From an uncultured Opitutia bacterium (GTDB taxonomy: Bacteria > Verrucomicrobiota > Verrucomicrobiia > Opitutales > Opitutaceae), in NCBI GenBank assembly GCA_903948415.1, contig CAJAYO010000090.1:1-33260 (forward strand): a DNA stretch of 33,260 nucleotides. The letters run 5' to 3'. Of this stretch, positions 24,470-33,077 are shown piece by piece; the stretch's first letter is position 1, and every line of letters starts with the position of its first letter. Made by a program: the position numbers and the translations under genes. The notes beneath the pieces were generated by a model. It was not told the DNA's origin, ran no database searches, and saw nothing but the letters and a program-made list of their open reading frames with translations.

Positions 24470-25390
24470 ATGACCCCCGGTCACCAACCCGTGTTGCTGC
24501 GCGAGGTCCTGGCACTGCTCGCGCCCCGGGCGGGCGGACGCTATCTGGACTGCACGTTTGGCGGCGGCGGTCATACGCGGGCCCTCCTCGAAGCGGCCCC
24601 GGGCACCCGCGTTGTCGCGCTCGACCGGGATCCGGCGGCGGCGCCGCGGGCGGCCGCGCTGGCGGCGGAATTCGCCGGGCGCTTCGAACTCGTCGACCTC
24701 GACTTCGGTCTCCTGGCCGGTTTCGCGGCGGACGGATTTGACGGCATCCTCTTCGACTTTGGCGTTTCGTCGTTTCAACTCGACGAGACCGAGCGGGGTT
24801 TCTCGTTCCGCCATGACGCGCCGGCCGACATGCGGATGGATCCGCGCCACGGGGTCCCGGCGAGCCGGTGGTTGGAGACCGCGACGGAGGACATGGTGGT
24901 CCGCGCGATCCGCGATGGCGGGGAGGAGCCGAATTGGCGCCGCGTCGTCCGCGCGCTGATGGCCGCGCGCGGCACGGGAGCGCTCGCGCGCACCGCGTCG
25001 CTCGCCACCGTGATCGCCGACGCGATTCCGCCGCGCGACCGGCACGCGTCGAAGATTCACCCGGCCACCCGCTCGTTCCAAGGGCTCCGCATCGCCGTCA
25101 ACGACGAGCTGGGCGCCATCGAGCGCGCGCTGCCCGCGGCGTTTGCGAAACTCGCCGTCGGCGGGGTGCTCTGCGTGATCAGCTTCCATTCGCTGGAAGA
25201 CCGTCCCGTGAAGCAGTTTTTCCGCCGCATGTGCGGCCAGCCCGAGAGCGCCACCGACAGCCTCCCGCAGGATCTGCGGGTGAAACTCGCCGACCCGCTC
25301 ACGCGCAAGCCCACGACGCCCGGGGCCGATGAGATTGCCGTCAACCCCCGCAGCCGTTCCGCGAAGCTCCGTGCGCTCCGCAAGCTCTGA
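24470..25390 (+). CDS. rsmH: 16S rRNA (cytosine(1402)-N4)-methyltransferase
   Basis: Methylates N4 of C1402 in 16S rRNA using SAM (formerly MraW). The 306-residue product has [13 protein letters not shown], the SAM loop [10 protein letters not shown] (27-36), LDRDP, the [12 protein letters not shown] block, [16 protein letters not shown], and [11 protein letters not shown] near the C-terminus. I chose ATG 24470, because the 12 codons back to ATG 24434 have T-rich third positions unlike the gene; that longer start would overlap the preceding ORF by 20 nt. ftsL follows after 50 bp. Position after mraZ is standard for dcw clusters. Confidence 0.95.
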   Translation: MTPGHQPVLLREVLALLAPRAGGRYLDCTFGGGGHTRALLEAAPGTRVVALDRDPAAAPRAAALAAEFAGRFELVDLDFGLLAGFAADGFDGILFDFGVSSFQLDETERGFSFRHDAPADMRMDPRHGVPASRWLETATEDMVVRAIRDGGEEPNWRRVVRALMAARGTGALARTASLATVIADAIPPRDRHASKIHPATRSFQGLRIAVNDELGAIERALPAAFAKLAVGGVLCVISFHSLEDRPVKQFFRRMCGQPESATDSLPQDLRVKLADPLTRKPTTPGADEIAVNPRSRSAKLRALRKL

Positions 25391-25440
25391 GCCGCCGCCA
25401 CCCTTCCTCCTCCGCTTCAACCTCCAGCCCGCTCCGCCCG

Positions 25441-25830
25441 ATGCGTAAGAACGACTCCCATGCGTTTGTGAACCAGCTGCTCGTCTGCCTGCTTGTCAGC
25501 TTCGGCTTCGGCGGCTCCATCGGTCTCGGCACCGTGTGGATGCGCCACCAGATCACCGTCCTCGCGAAATCCAACCGGGCGCTCCAGGCCGGGATCGACG
25601 AGGTCAAGCGCCGCCATGACGCAACTGCGACCGTCGTCGAGTCCGAGCAGAGTCTCCCGGCCCTCACGCGCCGGAACACCGGTTGGCACCTCGGCCTCGC
25701 GCCCGCGACGGACGCGCAGGTGGTCCGCGTGACCGAGGATCCCGTCATGCGCCTCGCGCGCCGCCGCGACAGCAATCTTTTCAACGACGGCTTCGTGCCC
25801 GTCACCTTCCGGATCGCGCAGGGAAACTGA
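25441..25830 (+). CDS. ftsL: FtsL-like cell division protein
   Basis: The 129-residue bitopic protein has a short cytoplasmic tail and one membrane segment (about 11-34, NQLLVCLLVSFGFGGSIGLG). A helix with coiled-coil character follows (MRHQITVLAKSNRALQAGI, then DEVKRRHD), and then a divergent C-terminal region. FtsL sequences are poorly conserved, so the call rests on topology, size and position between rsmH and ftsI, where ftsL belongs. FtsL acts with FtsB and FtsQ to activate FtsWI in the divisome. The C-terminal region (about 75-129) is longer than in E. coli FtsL and could reflect clade-specific contacts. Confidence 0.75.
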   Translation: MRKNDSHAFVNQLLVCLLVSFGFGGSIGLGTVWMRHQITVLAKSNRALQAGIDEVKRRHDATATVVESEQSLPALTRRNTGWHLGLAPATDAQVVRVTEDPVMRLARRRDSNLFNDGFVPVTFRIAQGN

Positions 25831-25833
25831 GCC

Positions 25834-27906
25834 ATGTCCAAGGGTTTCGCCTCCAACTACCGCATCGTCCTCCTTTCGGTGGTGCTGTTCGGCTGCTTTG
25901 GCGGCATCGGGGTGCGCCTGGTCTGGCTGCACGTGATCAACCGCGACGAACTCGTGGGTAGTATCGCGAAGACGCGCCGGCAGCTGATTGTGGAGAAATC
26001 CCGCCGCGGCGACATCTTCGATGCGCGCGGGGCGCGGCTGGCGACGAGCCGTTCGGTGCTCCAGCTCGGCGTCGATCCGCAGTCGCTGCGCAAGGAGGAC
26101 GAGAAAAAATGGCCGCAACTCGCCGCCCTCATCGGTCTGCCCGAGCCGGAGCTGCGCCGCATCTTTACCACCAAGTTCCGGGCGTCCGCGGCCGCGACGG
26201 CCCCCGCCACACCGGCGTCGGCGACCGTGCCGTCCGCGCCGTCCACGGGCCTGGTGTTCAATCTGAACCGGCCGCCAACCGGGTCCGCCGGAGCGCCCGC
26301 GCCGGCCTACTCCGCGGCCGTCGCCACCGCGCTCGAGGCCGAGTCCGGCGAGTCGGCACCGGCGCCCGCTTTCTCCGTCACCGTGTCCGCCGCCGACGAC
26401 ACGGAGTTCGACGCCGAGCCCGACGCGAACGGCCGCCGCAAAATCCAGTGGGCGAAGCTGGCCGACGAAATCTCCGAGGCCACCTACGACGAGGTGAAGA
26501 AGCTCGGCATCAAGGGCGTCTATTCGACGGGCAGCTTCCGCCGCGCGTATCCGCACAACCAGCTCGGGTCCCACGTCCTCGGCTTTGTCGACCGCACCCA
26601 GCAACCCGTCGCCGGCATCGAGCGCTTCGCCGATTTCTATTTGCGCGGCCAGGACGGCTGGCGCGAGGGCGAGCGCGACGGCCGGGCGAAAGAGCTTCCG
26701 CAGTTCAGCACGCGCTCGGTCGATCGCGTGGACGGCTACGGCGTCACCCTTTCCCTCGACACCCACGTCCAGAACATCGTCGAACACGAACTCGCGATCA
26801 TCGCGGAGAAATACCGTCCGTTGAAAGCGTCCATCGTGGTGAGCGATGCCCGCGACGGCTTCATTCTGGGATTGGGCAACTATCCGAGTTTCAATCCCAA
26901 CGAGTACAACAAGGTGCCGGCCGACCAGTTGGCCCGGCTGAAGAACATCGCCGTCGCCGACGTCTATGAGCCCGGTTCGGTCTTCAAAATCGTGGCCGCG
27001 GCCGCCGCGCTCGACCAGGGGCTGGTGACGCCGGACAGCCTGTTCGACTGCTCGATCACCAAGATCGACTACCGCAACAAAGTGCGCGGGTTGCCCGGCG
27101 AGGACCACCATTTCGACCATCCGTTGTCCGTCGCCGAAATTATCTCGCACTCGAGCAACCGCGGCGCGGCCCAACTCGCGATGAAGCTCGGCGAGCAGCG
27201 CTTTTACGACTACGCCCGCGCCTTCGGCTTCGGCCGGCGGACCGGCTTCCCCGGCGGGCGCGAGGAGCCCGGGATCATGCACACGCCCAAGCGCTGGGAC
27301 GACCTGACGATCACGCGCATGCCGATGGGGCAGAGCGTCGCCGTCACGGTGCTGCAGATGCACCAGGCGATGGGCGTCATTGCGAGCGGCGGTGTGCTGC
27401 TCGAGCCGCAGATCATCCGGGATGTCCGCGATCACGCGGGCGTGCCGGTCTACCGTTTTGAACGCGCCGAAACGCGCCGCGTCATCTCCGAGCCCACGGC
27501 GCGCACGATGGCGCGGCTGTTGGCGGGTTGTGCGATGGTGGGTGGTACGGCGCCCGAGGCGGCCATTCCCGGCTACGAAGTCGCGGGCAAAACGGGCACG
27601 ACGCAAAAATACCTGCCCGAGGTCATGCCCAGCGGAAAAATCAAGCTCATGCCCTCGCGCAAACACCATGTGGCCTCTTTCGTCGGCTTCTTCCCCGCGA
27701 GCCGGCCGCAGATCGTGATCTCCGTGATCATCGACGATGCCGACGCCGCCTGCCCCGGCGGGGTCGCCTACGGCGGCAAAGTCGCCGCGCCTTCGTTCCG
27801 CCGCATCGGCGAACAGCTCATCCCCCTTCTCGACCGCAGCGCCGCCAACGGCGCCACGGCCGCCTCTTCCGTCAAACTCGTCGCCATGCAAGGAGCCCGC
27901 CCGTGA
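25834..27906 (+). CDS. ftsI: Division-specific peptidoglycan transpeptidase (PBP3-type)
   Basis: The 690-residue class B PBP crosslinks septal peptidoglycan in the periplasm. It has one N-terminal membrane anchor (about 10-34) and a pedestal with RRGDIFDARGARLA. The transpeptidase domain carries catalytic Ser382 and Lys385 (GSVFK), the SSN motif 440-442 and KTG 586-588 (AGKTGTT). An insert rich in Ala, Pro, Ser and Thr (about 117-200) splits the pedestal region before the AYPHNQLGSHVLGFVD block and makes the protein about 100 residues longer than E. coli FtsI. It starts 3 nt after ftsL. Its stop TGA overlaps the GTG start of murE. Confidence 0.94.
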   Translation: MSKGFASNYRIVLLSVVLFGCFGGIGVRLVWLHVINRDELVGSIAKTRRQLIVEKSRRGDIFDARGARLATSRSVLQLGVDPQSLRKEDEKKWPQLAALIGLPEPELRRIFTTKFRASAAATAPATPASATVPSAPSTGLVFNLNRPPTGSAGAPAPAYSAAVATALEAESGESAPAPAFSVTVSAADDTEFDAEPDANGRRKIQWAKLADEISEATYDEVKKLGIKGVYSTGSFRRAYPHNQLGSHVLGFVDRTQQPVAGIERFADFYLRGQDGWREGERDGRAKELPQFSTRSVDRVDGYGVTLSLDTHVQNIVEHELAIIAEKYRPLKASIVVSDARDGFILGLGNYPSFNPNEYNKVPADQLARLKNIAVADVYEPGSVFKIVAAAAALDQGLVTPDSLFDCSITKIDYRNKVRGLPGEDHHFDHPLSVAEIISHSSNRGAAQLAMKLGEQRFYDYARAFGFGRRTGFPGGREEPGIMHTPKRWDDLTITRMPMGQSVAVTVLQMHQAMGVIASGGVLLEPQIIRDVRDHAGVPVYRFERAETRRVISEPTARTMARLLAGCAMVGGTAPEAAIPGYEVAGKTGTTQKYLPEVMPSGKIKLMPSRKHHVASFVGFFPASRPQIVISVIIDDADAACPGGVAYGGKVAAPSFRRIGEQLIPLLDRSAANGATAASSVKLVAMQGARP

Positions 27907-29498
27907 TCGGCTATCTCACTCAAAATTACTCGCTCATTCACGCGTTCCAGCCGCGCCCCGCGCGCCGCTCCCGCAGTGAAACGCTCGCCCTCAACCGGGT
28001 CTTCAAACTGGCGCCGAAACTCTCGGACTACTTTCGCGACGGCGAGATTCTCGCGGTGAAGGGTGAGCCCGACCGCCCGATCTCGGGTCTCGCCGTCGAC
28101 AGCCGCCGCGTCGTTCCGGGGAATTTGTTCTTCGCGCTCCCGGGCCGCCACGCCGACGGCGCGACCTTCATCGACGAAGCGGTGAGCCGCGGAGCCGTCG
28201 CCATCGTCGTCCAGAAGATGCCGTCGTTCCCGCCGGCCAAAGTCACGTTCATCCGCGTGGCCGACACCCGCAAGACCCTCGCGCTCGTCGCGCAGCGCTA
28301 TTACAAATTTCCCGACCGCGACATGACCGTGATCGGGGTGACGGGCACGAACGGAAAGACCACCGTCGCGCACCTGCTCAAGCATCTGCTCAACGGCGAC
28401 CAGCGCGTCGGCCTGCTCGGCACGATCAGCTACGACCTCGGCGCCCGCACCGTGCCGTCGTATCGCACGACGCCCGAGGCGCTCGACGTCTACGGCCTGA
28501 TGGCGCAGATGCGCGACAACGGCTGCAAGCACGCGGTGATGGAGGTCAGCTCGCACGGCATCGACCAGCAGCGCGTGCACGGCCTCCACTTTGGCGCCGC
28601 CGTGTTCACCAACCTGACGAGCGACCACCTCGACTACCACCAGACCCTGGCGGCTTACTTCGAAGTCAAGTCGCGCCTCTTCACCGGCGGCACCGGCAAC
28701 GAACCGAAGGTCGCCGTGGTCAACCTCGACGACGCCCACGGCGAAAAGCTCGCGGCGACAATTGCCGCGGACGTGCCCCAAGCCCGGCTCGTGACGTTCG
28801 GCGAAAATCCCCTTGCGCTGGTCCGCGCCGAGCAGGTTGTGCTCAACGCCAAAAACTCGACCTTCAAGCTCGTCTGGCCGCAGGGCGAGATGCTGATCGA
28901 TTCGCCGCTGGTCGGGCGGTACAACGTGAGCAATCTGCTCGCCGCGATCGCCACCGCCTGGGGCCTCGGCCGGGATCCGGTCGTGTTTCTCGCCAAGCTC
29001 CGCGCCTTCAAGGGCGTGCCCGGGCGCATGGAGCGGATCGACGAAGGCCAGCCGTTTAACGTGCTCGTGGATTATGCGCACACCGACGACGCGCTCCGCA
29101 ACGCTCTCGGCATGCTCCGCGCCATCACGCCCGGCAAGGTACACGTGGTGTTCGGCTGCGGCGGCCACCGCGACCGCACCAAGCGGCCGCTCATGGTCCG
29201 CGCCGTGCAGGACACAGCCGACCACGCCTACGCGACCGCCGACAACCCCCGCACCGAATCCCTCGGGCAGATTTTCGATGACATGAAAGCGGGCGTCACC
29301 GCGCCCGAACGGATCGCGTGGATCGACGACCGCCGGCGCGCGATCAGCGCCGCGCTCGACGCGTGCCAACCGGGCGACTGCCTCCTCATCGCCGGCAAGG
29401 GCCACGAAATCGTGCAGGAGTACGCCGACACCGTGTTTCCGTTCGACGATCGTCAGGTCGCCCGCGAACTCCTCGCCAGCAAGGCACTCAAGAGCTAA
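27903..29498 (+). CDS. murE: UDP-N-acetylmuramoyl-L-alanyl-D-glutamate--2,6-diaminopimelate ligase
   Basis: Adds the third peptide-stem residue in peptidoglycan synthesis. The 531-residue product has GLAVDSRRV..GNLFFALPG, the ATP loop GTNGKTT (148-154), the EVSSHG block, carbamylated-Lys region EVKSRLF, and DNPR at 447-450, the signature for meso-diaminopimelate specificity. The start is GTG 27903, overlapping the ftsI stop. It has the only clear Shine-Dalgarno in the window, AGGAG at 27891-27895, 7 nt upstream. The resulting N-terminus carries about 35 residues before the usual family start, with no later good start codon, so a real extension is likely. murF begins immediately after the TAA. 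Confidence 0.95.
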   Translation: MIGYLTQNYSLIHAFQPRPARRSRSETLALNRVFKLAPKLSDYFRDGEILAVKGEPDRPISGLAVDSRRVVPGNLFFALPGRHADGATFIDEAVSRGAVAIVVQKMPSFPPAKVTFIRVADTRKTLALVAQRYYKFPDRDMTVIGVTGTNGKTTVAHLLKHLLNGDQRVGLLGTISYDLGARTVPSYRTTPEALDVYGLMAQMRDNGCKHAVMEVSSHGIDQQRVHGLHFGAAVFTNLTSDHLDYHQTLAAYFEVKSRLFTGGTGNEPKVAVVNLDDAHGEKLAATIAADVPQARLVTFGENPLALVRAEQVVLNAKNSTFKLVWPQGEMLIDSPLVGRYNVSNLLAAIATAWGLGRDPVVFLAKLRAFKGVPGRMERIDEGQPFNVLVDYAHTDDALRNALGMLRAITPGKVHVVFGCGGHRDRTKRPLMVRAVQDTADHAYATADNPRTESLGQIFDDMKAGVTAPERIAWIDDRRRAISAALDACQPGDCLLIAGKGHEIVQEYADTVFPFDDRQVARELLASKALKS

Positions 29499-30899
29499 AT
29501 GCCCGCGTTCGCCCCAGACACTCTTGCGCAATGGACCGGCGGTCGCTGGACGGCGACACCGGGTGAGCCGCTGACGGGCTTCGCCATCGACACCCGCGCC
29601 ATGCGGGCCGGCCAAGTGTTTGTGGCGTTGAAAACCGACCAACGCGACGGCCATGAATTTCTCGCCGCCGCGCACGCCGCCGGCGCCGGCGCCGCCCTGG
29701 TCGCGGCGCCCGACGCCGCCGTGGCGCTGCCGCAACTCGTGGTCGCCGACCCGCTCGCGGCGTTTCAGGCCATCGCCCGCGCCCACCGCCGATTGTTCCG
29801 TCGCCCGGTCGTCGGCATCTCCGGCAGCGCGGGCAAAACGTCCACGAAGAATCTTCTCGCCCTGCTGCTCGGCGGCGACGCGGGCGGGGTCCTCGCGACC
29901 GAGGGCAATCTCAACAACCACCTCGGAGTGCCGCTCACGCTCACGCGGCTCGACCCGGCGACGCATGCGTTTGCGGTGATTGAGGCCGGCATCAGTGCGC
30001 CGGGCGAGATGCGTCCGCTGGCGGACATGATCGAGCCCGACGTTGCGCTGATCACGCTCATCGCCCCCGCGCACACGCAAGCCCTCGGCGGGATCGACGG
30101 CGTGGCGCGCGAGAAAGCGGTTCTTCCCGCGGCGACCCGCGCGGCCGGCGTGGCGATTTTCCCGCAGCAGGCGGCCGAGTTCGCCGCCTTCCGCGAACTC
30201 GATGTGCCCACGATGGTCGTCGAGCCGGCCACGGTGATCCGCCCGGCGGAGCCGCCGAAGGAGAAGGTGTATTTCGCCGTCACGCAACGCGGCGACTCGA
30301 CCGGGATCGCACTCGCCTACGGTCCGCCGCCGCCGCTCGGGTTCACGGTGCGGCGCGTCACCGACGGCATGGCGCAAAACGCCGCGCTCGCGCTCTGCGC
30401 CGCGCTCTGGCTCGGGGTGCCGCGCGAGACCATCCAGGCCCGGCTCGCTGGCTGGCAGCCCGCGAAGCTGCGCGGCGAGATCCGTCGCGAGGACGGCCGG
30501 CTCCTTTATCTCGACTGTTACAACGCGAATCCCGCCTCGATGGCGGACGCGCTCGCGACGTTCGTGGCCATCGCGCCGGCGGACGAACCGCGGCTCTACG
30601 TGATCGGATGCATGGAGGAACTCGGCCCCGAGGCGCCGGCCCACCATCGCCAACTCGGCCGCCGGCTGCCCCTCCGGGAGTGCGACCGTCTGTTTGTCGT
30701 CGGGACCTTTGCCCATGAAGTCTGCGCGGGCGTGCTCGATCAGGGCGATTTCTCGCGCCAAATCCAGATGTTCACGTCGCTGGAGCCGGTCGCCGCGTTT
30801 CTCGCGGAGTGGCGCGGGCCGGTCTTCCTGAAAGGCAGCCGCCGCTACCGTCTCGAAAGGGTCCTCGAGGGCCAAACCTCGCTTCCGCTGCCATGCTGA
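29499..30899 (+). CDS. murF: UDP-N-acetylmuramoyl-tripeptide--D-alanyl-D-alanine ligase
   Basis: Last cytoplasmic amino-acid addition, attaching D-Ala-D-Ala to the UDP-MurNAc tripeptide. The 466-residue product has DTRAMRAGQVFVAL, the ATP loop GISGSAGKTS (106-115), EGNLNNHLGVPLTL, EAGISAPGEM, YNANPASM and GCMEELG. The last three replace the more usual EMG, YNANPDSM and GDMLELG, so substrate loops are slightly divergent. The ATG abuts the murE stop with no gap, and its 3' end overlaps mraY by 7 nt, consistent with one operon. Confidence 0.94.
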   Translation: MPAFAPDTLAQWTGGRWTATPGEPLTGFAIDTRAMRAGQVFVALKTDQRDGHEFLAAAHAAGAGAALVAAPDAAVALPQLVVADPLAAFQAIARAHRRLFRRPVVGISGSAGKTSTKNLLALLLGGDAGGVLATEGNLNNHLGVPLTLTRLDPATHAFAVIEAGISAPGEMRPLADMIEPDVALITLIAPAHTQALGGIDGVAREKAVLPAATRAAGVAIFPQQAAEFAAFRELDVPTMVVEPATVIRPAEPPKEKVYFAVTQRGDSTGIALAYGPPPPLGFTVRRVTDGMAQNAALALCAALWLGVPRETIQARLAGWQPAKLRGEIRREDGRLLYLDCYNANPASMADALATFVAIAPADEPRLYVIGCMEELGPEAPAHHRQLGRRLPLRECDRLFVVGTFAHEVCAGVLDQGDFSRQIQMFTSLEPVAAFLAEWRGPVFLKGSRRYRLERVLEGQTSLPLPC

Positions 30900-32020
30900 G
30901 CTACCTCGCAGACTACGAAAGTTTCTTCGGCCCGCTGCGCGTGTTCCGCTCGCAGACGTTTCGCACCGTGGGCGCCGCCGTGACCGCGGCGATGATCGGT
31001 TTTCTGATCGGCCCCTGGCTGATTGCGAAGCTGCGTAAACTGAAATTTGGGCAGACCTACGACGACGACCGCACCGGCGATCTCGCGCAGCGTTTCGACA
31101 AGAAGAACACGCCGACGATGGGCGGGCTCCTGATTTTTGGGGCGGTGTTTTTCAGCTCGTTTCTCTGGGCGGCGCCGAAAATCTGGGTCTTCGTCGCGCT
31201 CTTCGTCTACACGGCGCTGACCGCGGTGGGCTTCCGCGACGACTGGCTCAAGGTGGTGCACAAAAACCGCCACGGCATCTCGTCCCGGGAGAAAATTTTC
31301 TGGCAGACGCTGGTCACCATCATCGCGCTGGCCGTGTTGCTCTGGCATCCGGCGAGCACGGACAAAATCCGCGAACTGTGGGTGCCGTTTGTGAAGCATC
31401 CGGTGCTCACGTTTTCCGGTGTGCTCGGACTGCCGGCGCTGTTCATTTTCATCTATCTCTGGCTCGTCGGCTTCAGCAACGCGATCAACCTGACCGACGG
31501 GCTCGACGGTCTCGCGATCGGTTGCACCATTTCCGTGACGCTCGTCTATGGCATTCTCGCCTACATCGCGGGCAACGTCATCCTCTCGGAGTATTTGCTG
31601 GTGCCCTACGTGGCGGGTGCGGGCGAACTCACCGTCGTGTGCGGCGCCCTCGTCGGCGCGGGCCTCGCGTTTCTGTGGTATAACTCGTATCCGGCCGAAC
31701 TCTTCATGGGCGACACCGGCTCGCTCGCGCTCGGCGGCCTGATCGGGATCATGGCCTTCATGGTGCAGCAGCCGCTCACGCTCGTGATCGTCGGCGGCGT
31801 GTTCGTCTGGGAAGCGGTGTCGGTCATCATCCAGGTCGGGGTGTTCAAATACACGAAACGCCGCAGCCCGACCGGGGAGGGGCGGCGATTCTTCCTGATG
31901 GCACCGATCCACCACCATTTTCAAAAACGGGGCTGGCCCGAGACGAAGGTGGTCCTCCGTTTTTGGGTCCTGTCGCTCATCTGCGCGCTCGCCGGCCTCG
32001 GCACGCTGAAACTCCGCTGA
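30893..32020 (+). CDS. mraY: Phospho-N-acetylmuramoyl-pentapeptide-transferase
   Basis: Integral membrane enzyme making lipid I from UDP-MurNAc-pentapeptide and undecaprenyl phosphate. The 375-residue product has about ten membrane segments and conserved cytoplasmic-face motifs: FDKKNTPTMGG, the catalytic Asp pair 116-117 (FRDDWLK), NAINLTDGLDGL (197-207), AELFMGDTGSLALGG and the histidine loop PIHHHFQKRGW. ATG 30893 lies 7 nt inside murF, and an upstream in-frame start at 30809 would add 28 residues unlike the family. Downstream, a 115-bp gap holds no murD. Confidence 0.96.
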   Translation: MLSYLADYESFFGPLRVFRSQTFRTVGAAVTAAMIGFLIGPWLIAKLRKLKFGQTYDDDRTGDLAQRFDKKNTPTMGGLLIFGAVFFSSFLWAAPKIWVFVALFVYTALTAVGFRDDWLKVVHKNRHGISSREKIFWQTLVTIIALAVLLWHPASTDKIRELWVPFVKHPVLTFSGVLGLPALFIFIYLWLVGFSNAINLTDGLDGLAIGCTISVTLVYGILAYIAGNVILSEYLLVPYVAGAGELTVVCGALVGAGLAFLWYNSYPAELFMGDTGSLALGGLIGIMAFMVQQPLTLVIVGGVFVWEAVSVIIQVGVFKYTKRRSPTGEGRRFFLMAPIHHHFQKRGWPETKVVLRFWVLSLICALAGLGTLKLR

Positions 32021-32135
32021 GCCATGAACCCGCCCGACCACCCGGCCGCCCGCCACCGATCCGCGGTGCGGCGGTCCCCAGTTTGAAGTAGCTATCACGC
32101 TCACAAATCTACAGAAAACAGCCAATAATCCTCCT

Positions 32136-33053
32136 ATGAAAATCCTCAAAATTTTCGGCATCGTCGTGGGCATCCACGTGTTCGCCCTCGTCCTCATTTT
32201 TGCGAATCCGGGCTGCAGTTCGTCCACCAGGCCCGCGCCGGCTCCGACGGACACCGTGGCGAAGTCCGAACCTGCGCCCGCCATCAGCGTGCCGAACCTT
32301 TCCGTCGCCGCCACTCCGCCCCCGGACTTCAACCCCGACGCCCCGGCCGCCGCGGCGGCGAGCGGTGGGGTGCGCTTCACGCCCACCCGGCCCAACACGC
32401 CCGCCGCCTCGACGCTCCTCGCCGAACCGGTCAAGGACGTGACGCCGATGACCACCTACACGGTCAAATCGGGTGACAGCCTGTGGAGCATCGCGAACAA
32501 GAACAAACTGAGCTACCAGGACCTCGCCGTGGCGAACAATCTCAAGAGCAACGCCGCCCTGCAGCCCGGGCAGAAACTGATCATTCCGGGCAAATCCCCC
32601 GCGTCTGGCTCGGTGACGGCCACGGGCGGCGCGGTCGGAACGGCCGCGGCTCCCGCCGCCGCCGCCGCCGCGGCGAAACCCGCGGGCCCGACGATGAAGC
32701 ACACGGTGAAATCGGGCGAAACGCTCGGCACCATCGCCCAGAAATACGGCGTGCGGCAGCGCGATCTCGCGATCGCCAACAACATCACCGATCCGCTGAA
32801 ACTCGCCGCCGGCAAAGAGCTCACGATCCCCGGCTGGGATGCGGCCAACGGCAAGGCCGCGGCGAAGTCGCCGACCAAGTCGCCGTCGGCCGGCGCCCCG
32901 ACGCCGAAACCCGCCGCGGACACCCGGCCGCTGTTCATGACGCCGCAACTGGACCAACCCGCCCCCGTGATCGTCGCCCAACCGCCGGGCGCGCCGACGG
33001 GCGAGGTGCCGGTGATCCGCGTGGACGAAACGCCCGCGCCCAAGAAACCTTAA
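32136..33053 (+). CDS. LysM-repeat cell-envelope protein in the murD position of the dcw cluster
   Basis: The 305-residue product has an N-terminal hydrophobic segment (about 5-24) followed by PGCSSS. Cys27 could be a lipidation site, but the minus-3 residue is not the usual Leu, so an uncleaved anchor is equally possible. Ala/Pro-rich linkers join two LysM domains at about 107-151 (YTVKSGDSLWSIA...GQKLIIPG) and 188-232 (HTVKSGETLGTIA...GKELTIPG). LysM binds N-acetylglucosamine in peptidoglycan. No catalytic domain is present. The ORF lies between mraY and ftsW, so a role in septal wall recognition or scaffolding is plausible but inferred. The 115 bp upstream are AT-richer than neighbours and may hold a separate promoter. 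Confidence 0.88.
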   Translation: MKILKIFGIVVGIHVFALVLIFANPGCSSSTRPAPAPTDTVAKSEPAPAISVPNLSVAATPPPDFNPDAPAAAAASGGVRFTPTRPNTPAASTLLAEPVKDVTPMTTYTVKSGDSLWSIANKNKLSYQDLAVANNLKSNAALQPGQKLIIPGKSPASGSVTATGGAVGTAAAPAAAAAAAKPAGPTMKHTVKSGETLGTIAQKYGVRQRDLAIANNITDPLKLAAGKELTIPGWDAANGKAAAKSPTKSPSAGAPTPKPAADTRPLFMTPQLDQPAPVIVAQPPGAPTGEVPVIRVDETPAPKKP

Positions 33054-33077
33054 CCGCGCCGCCTGCCTTCGCCCGCC

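Noticed and set aside
32024-32086. 20-codon ORF right after mraY as a murD remnant
   Set aside because: The peptide has no similarity to the MurD N-terminus (no Rossmann glycine motif), and its length is easily explained by chance.
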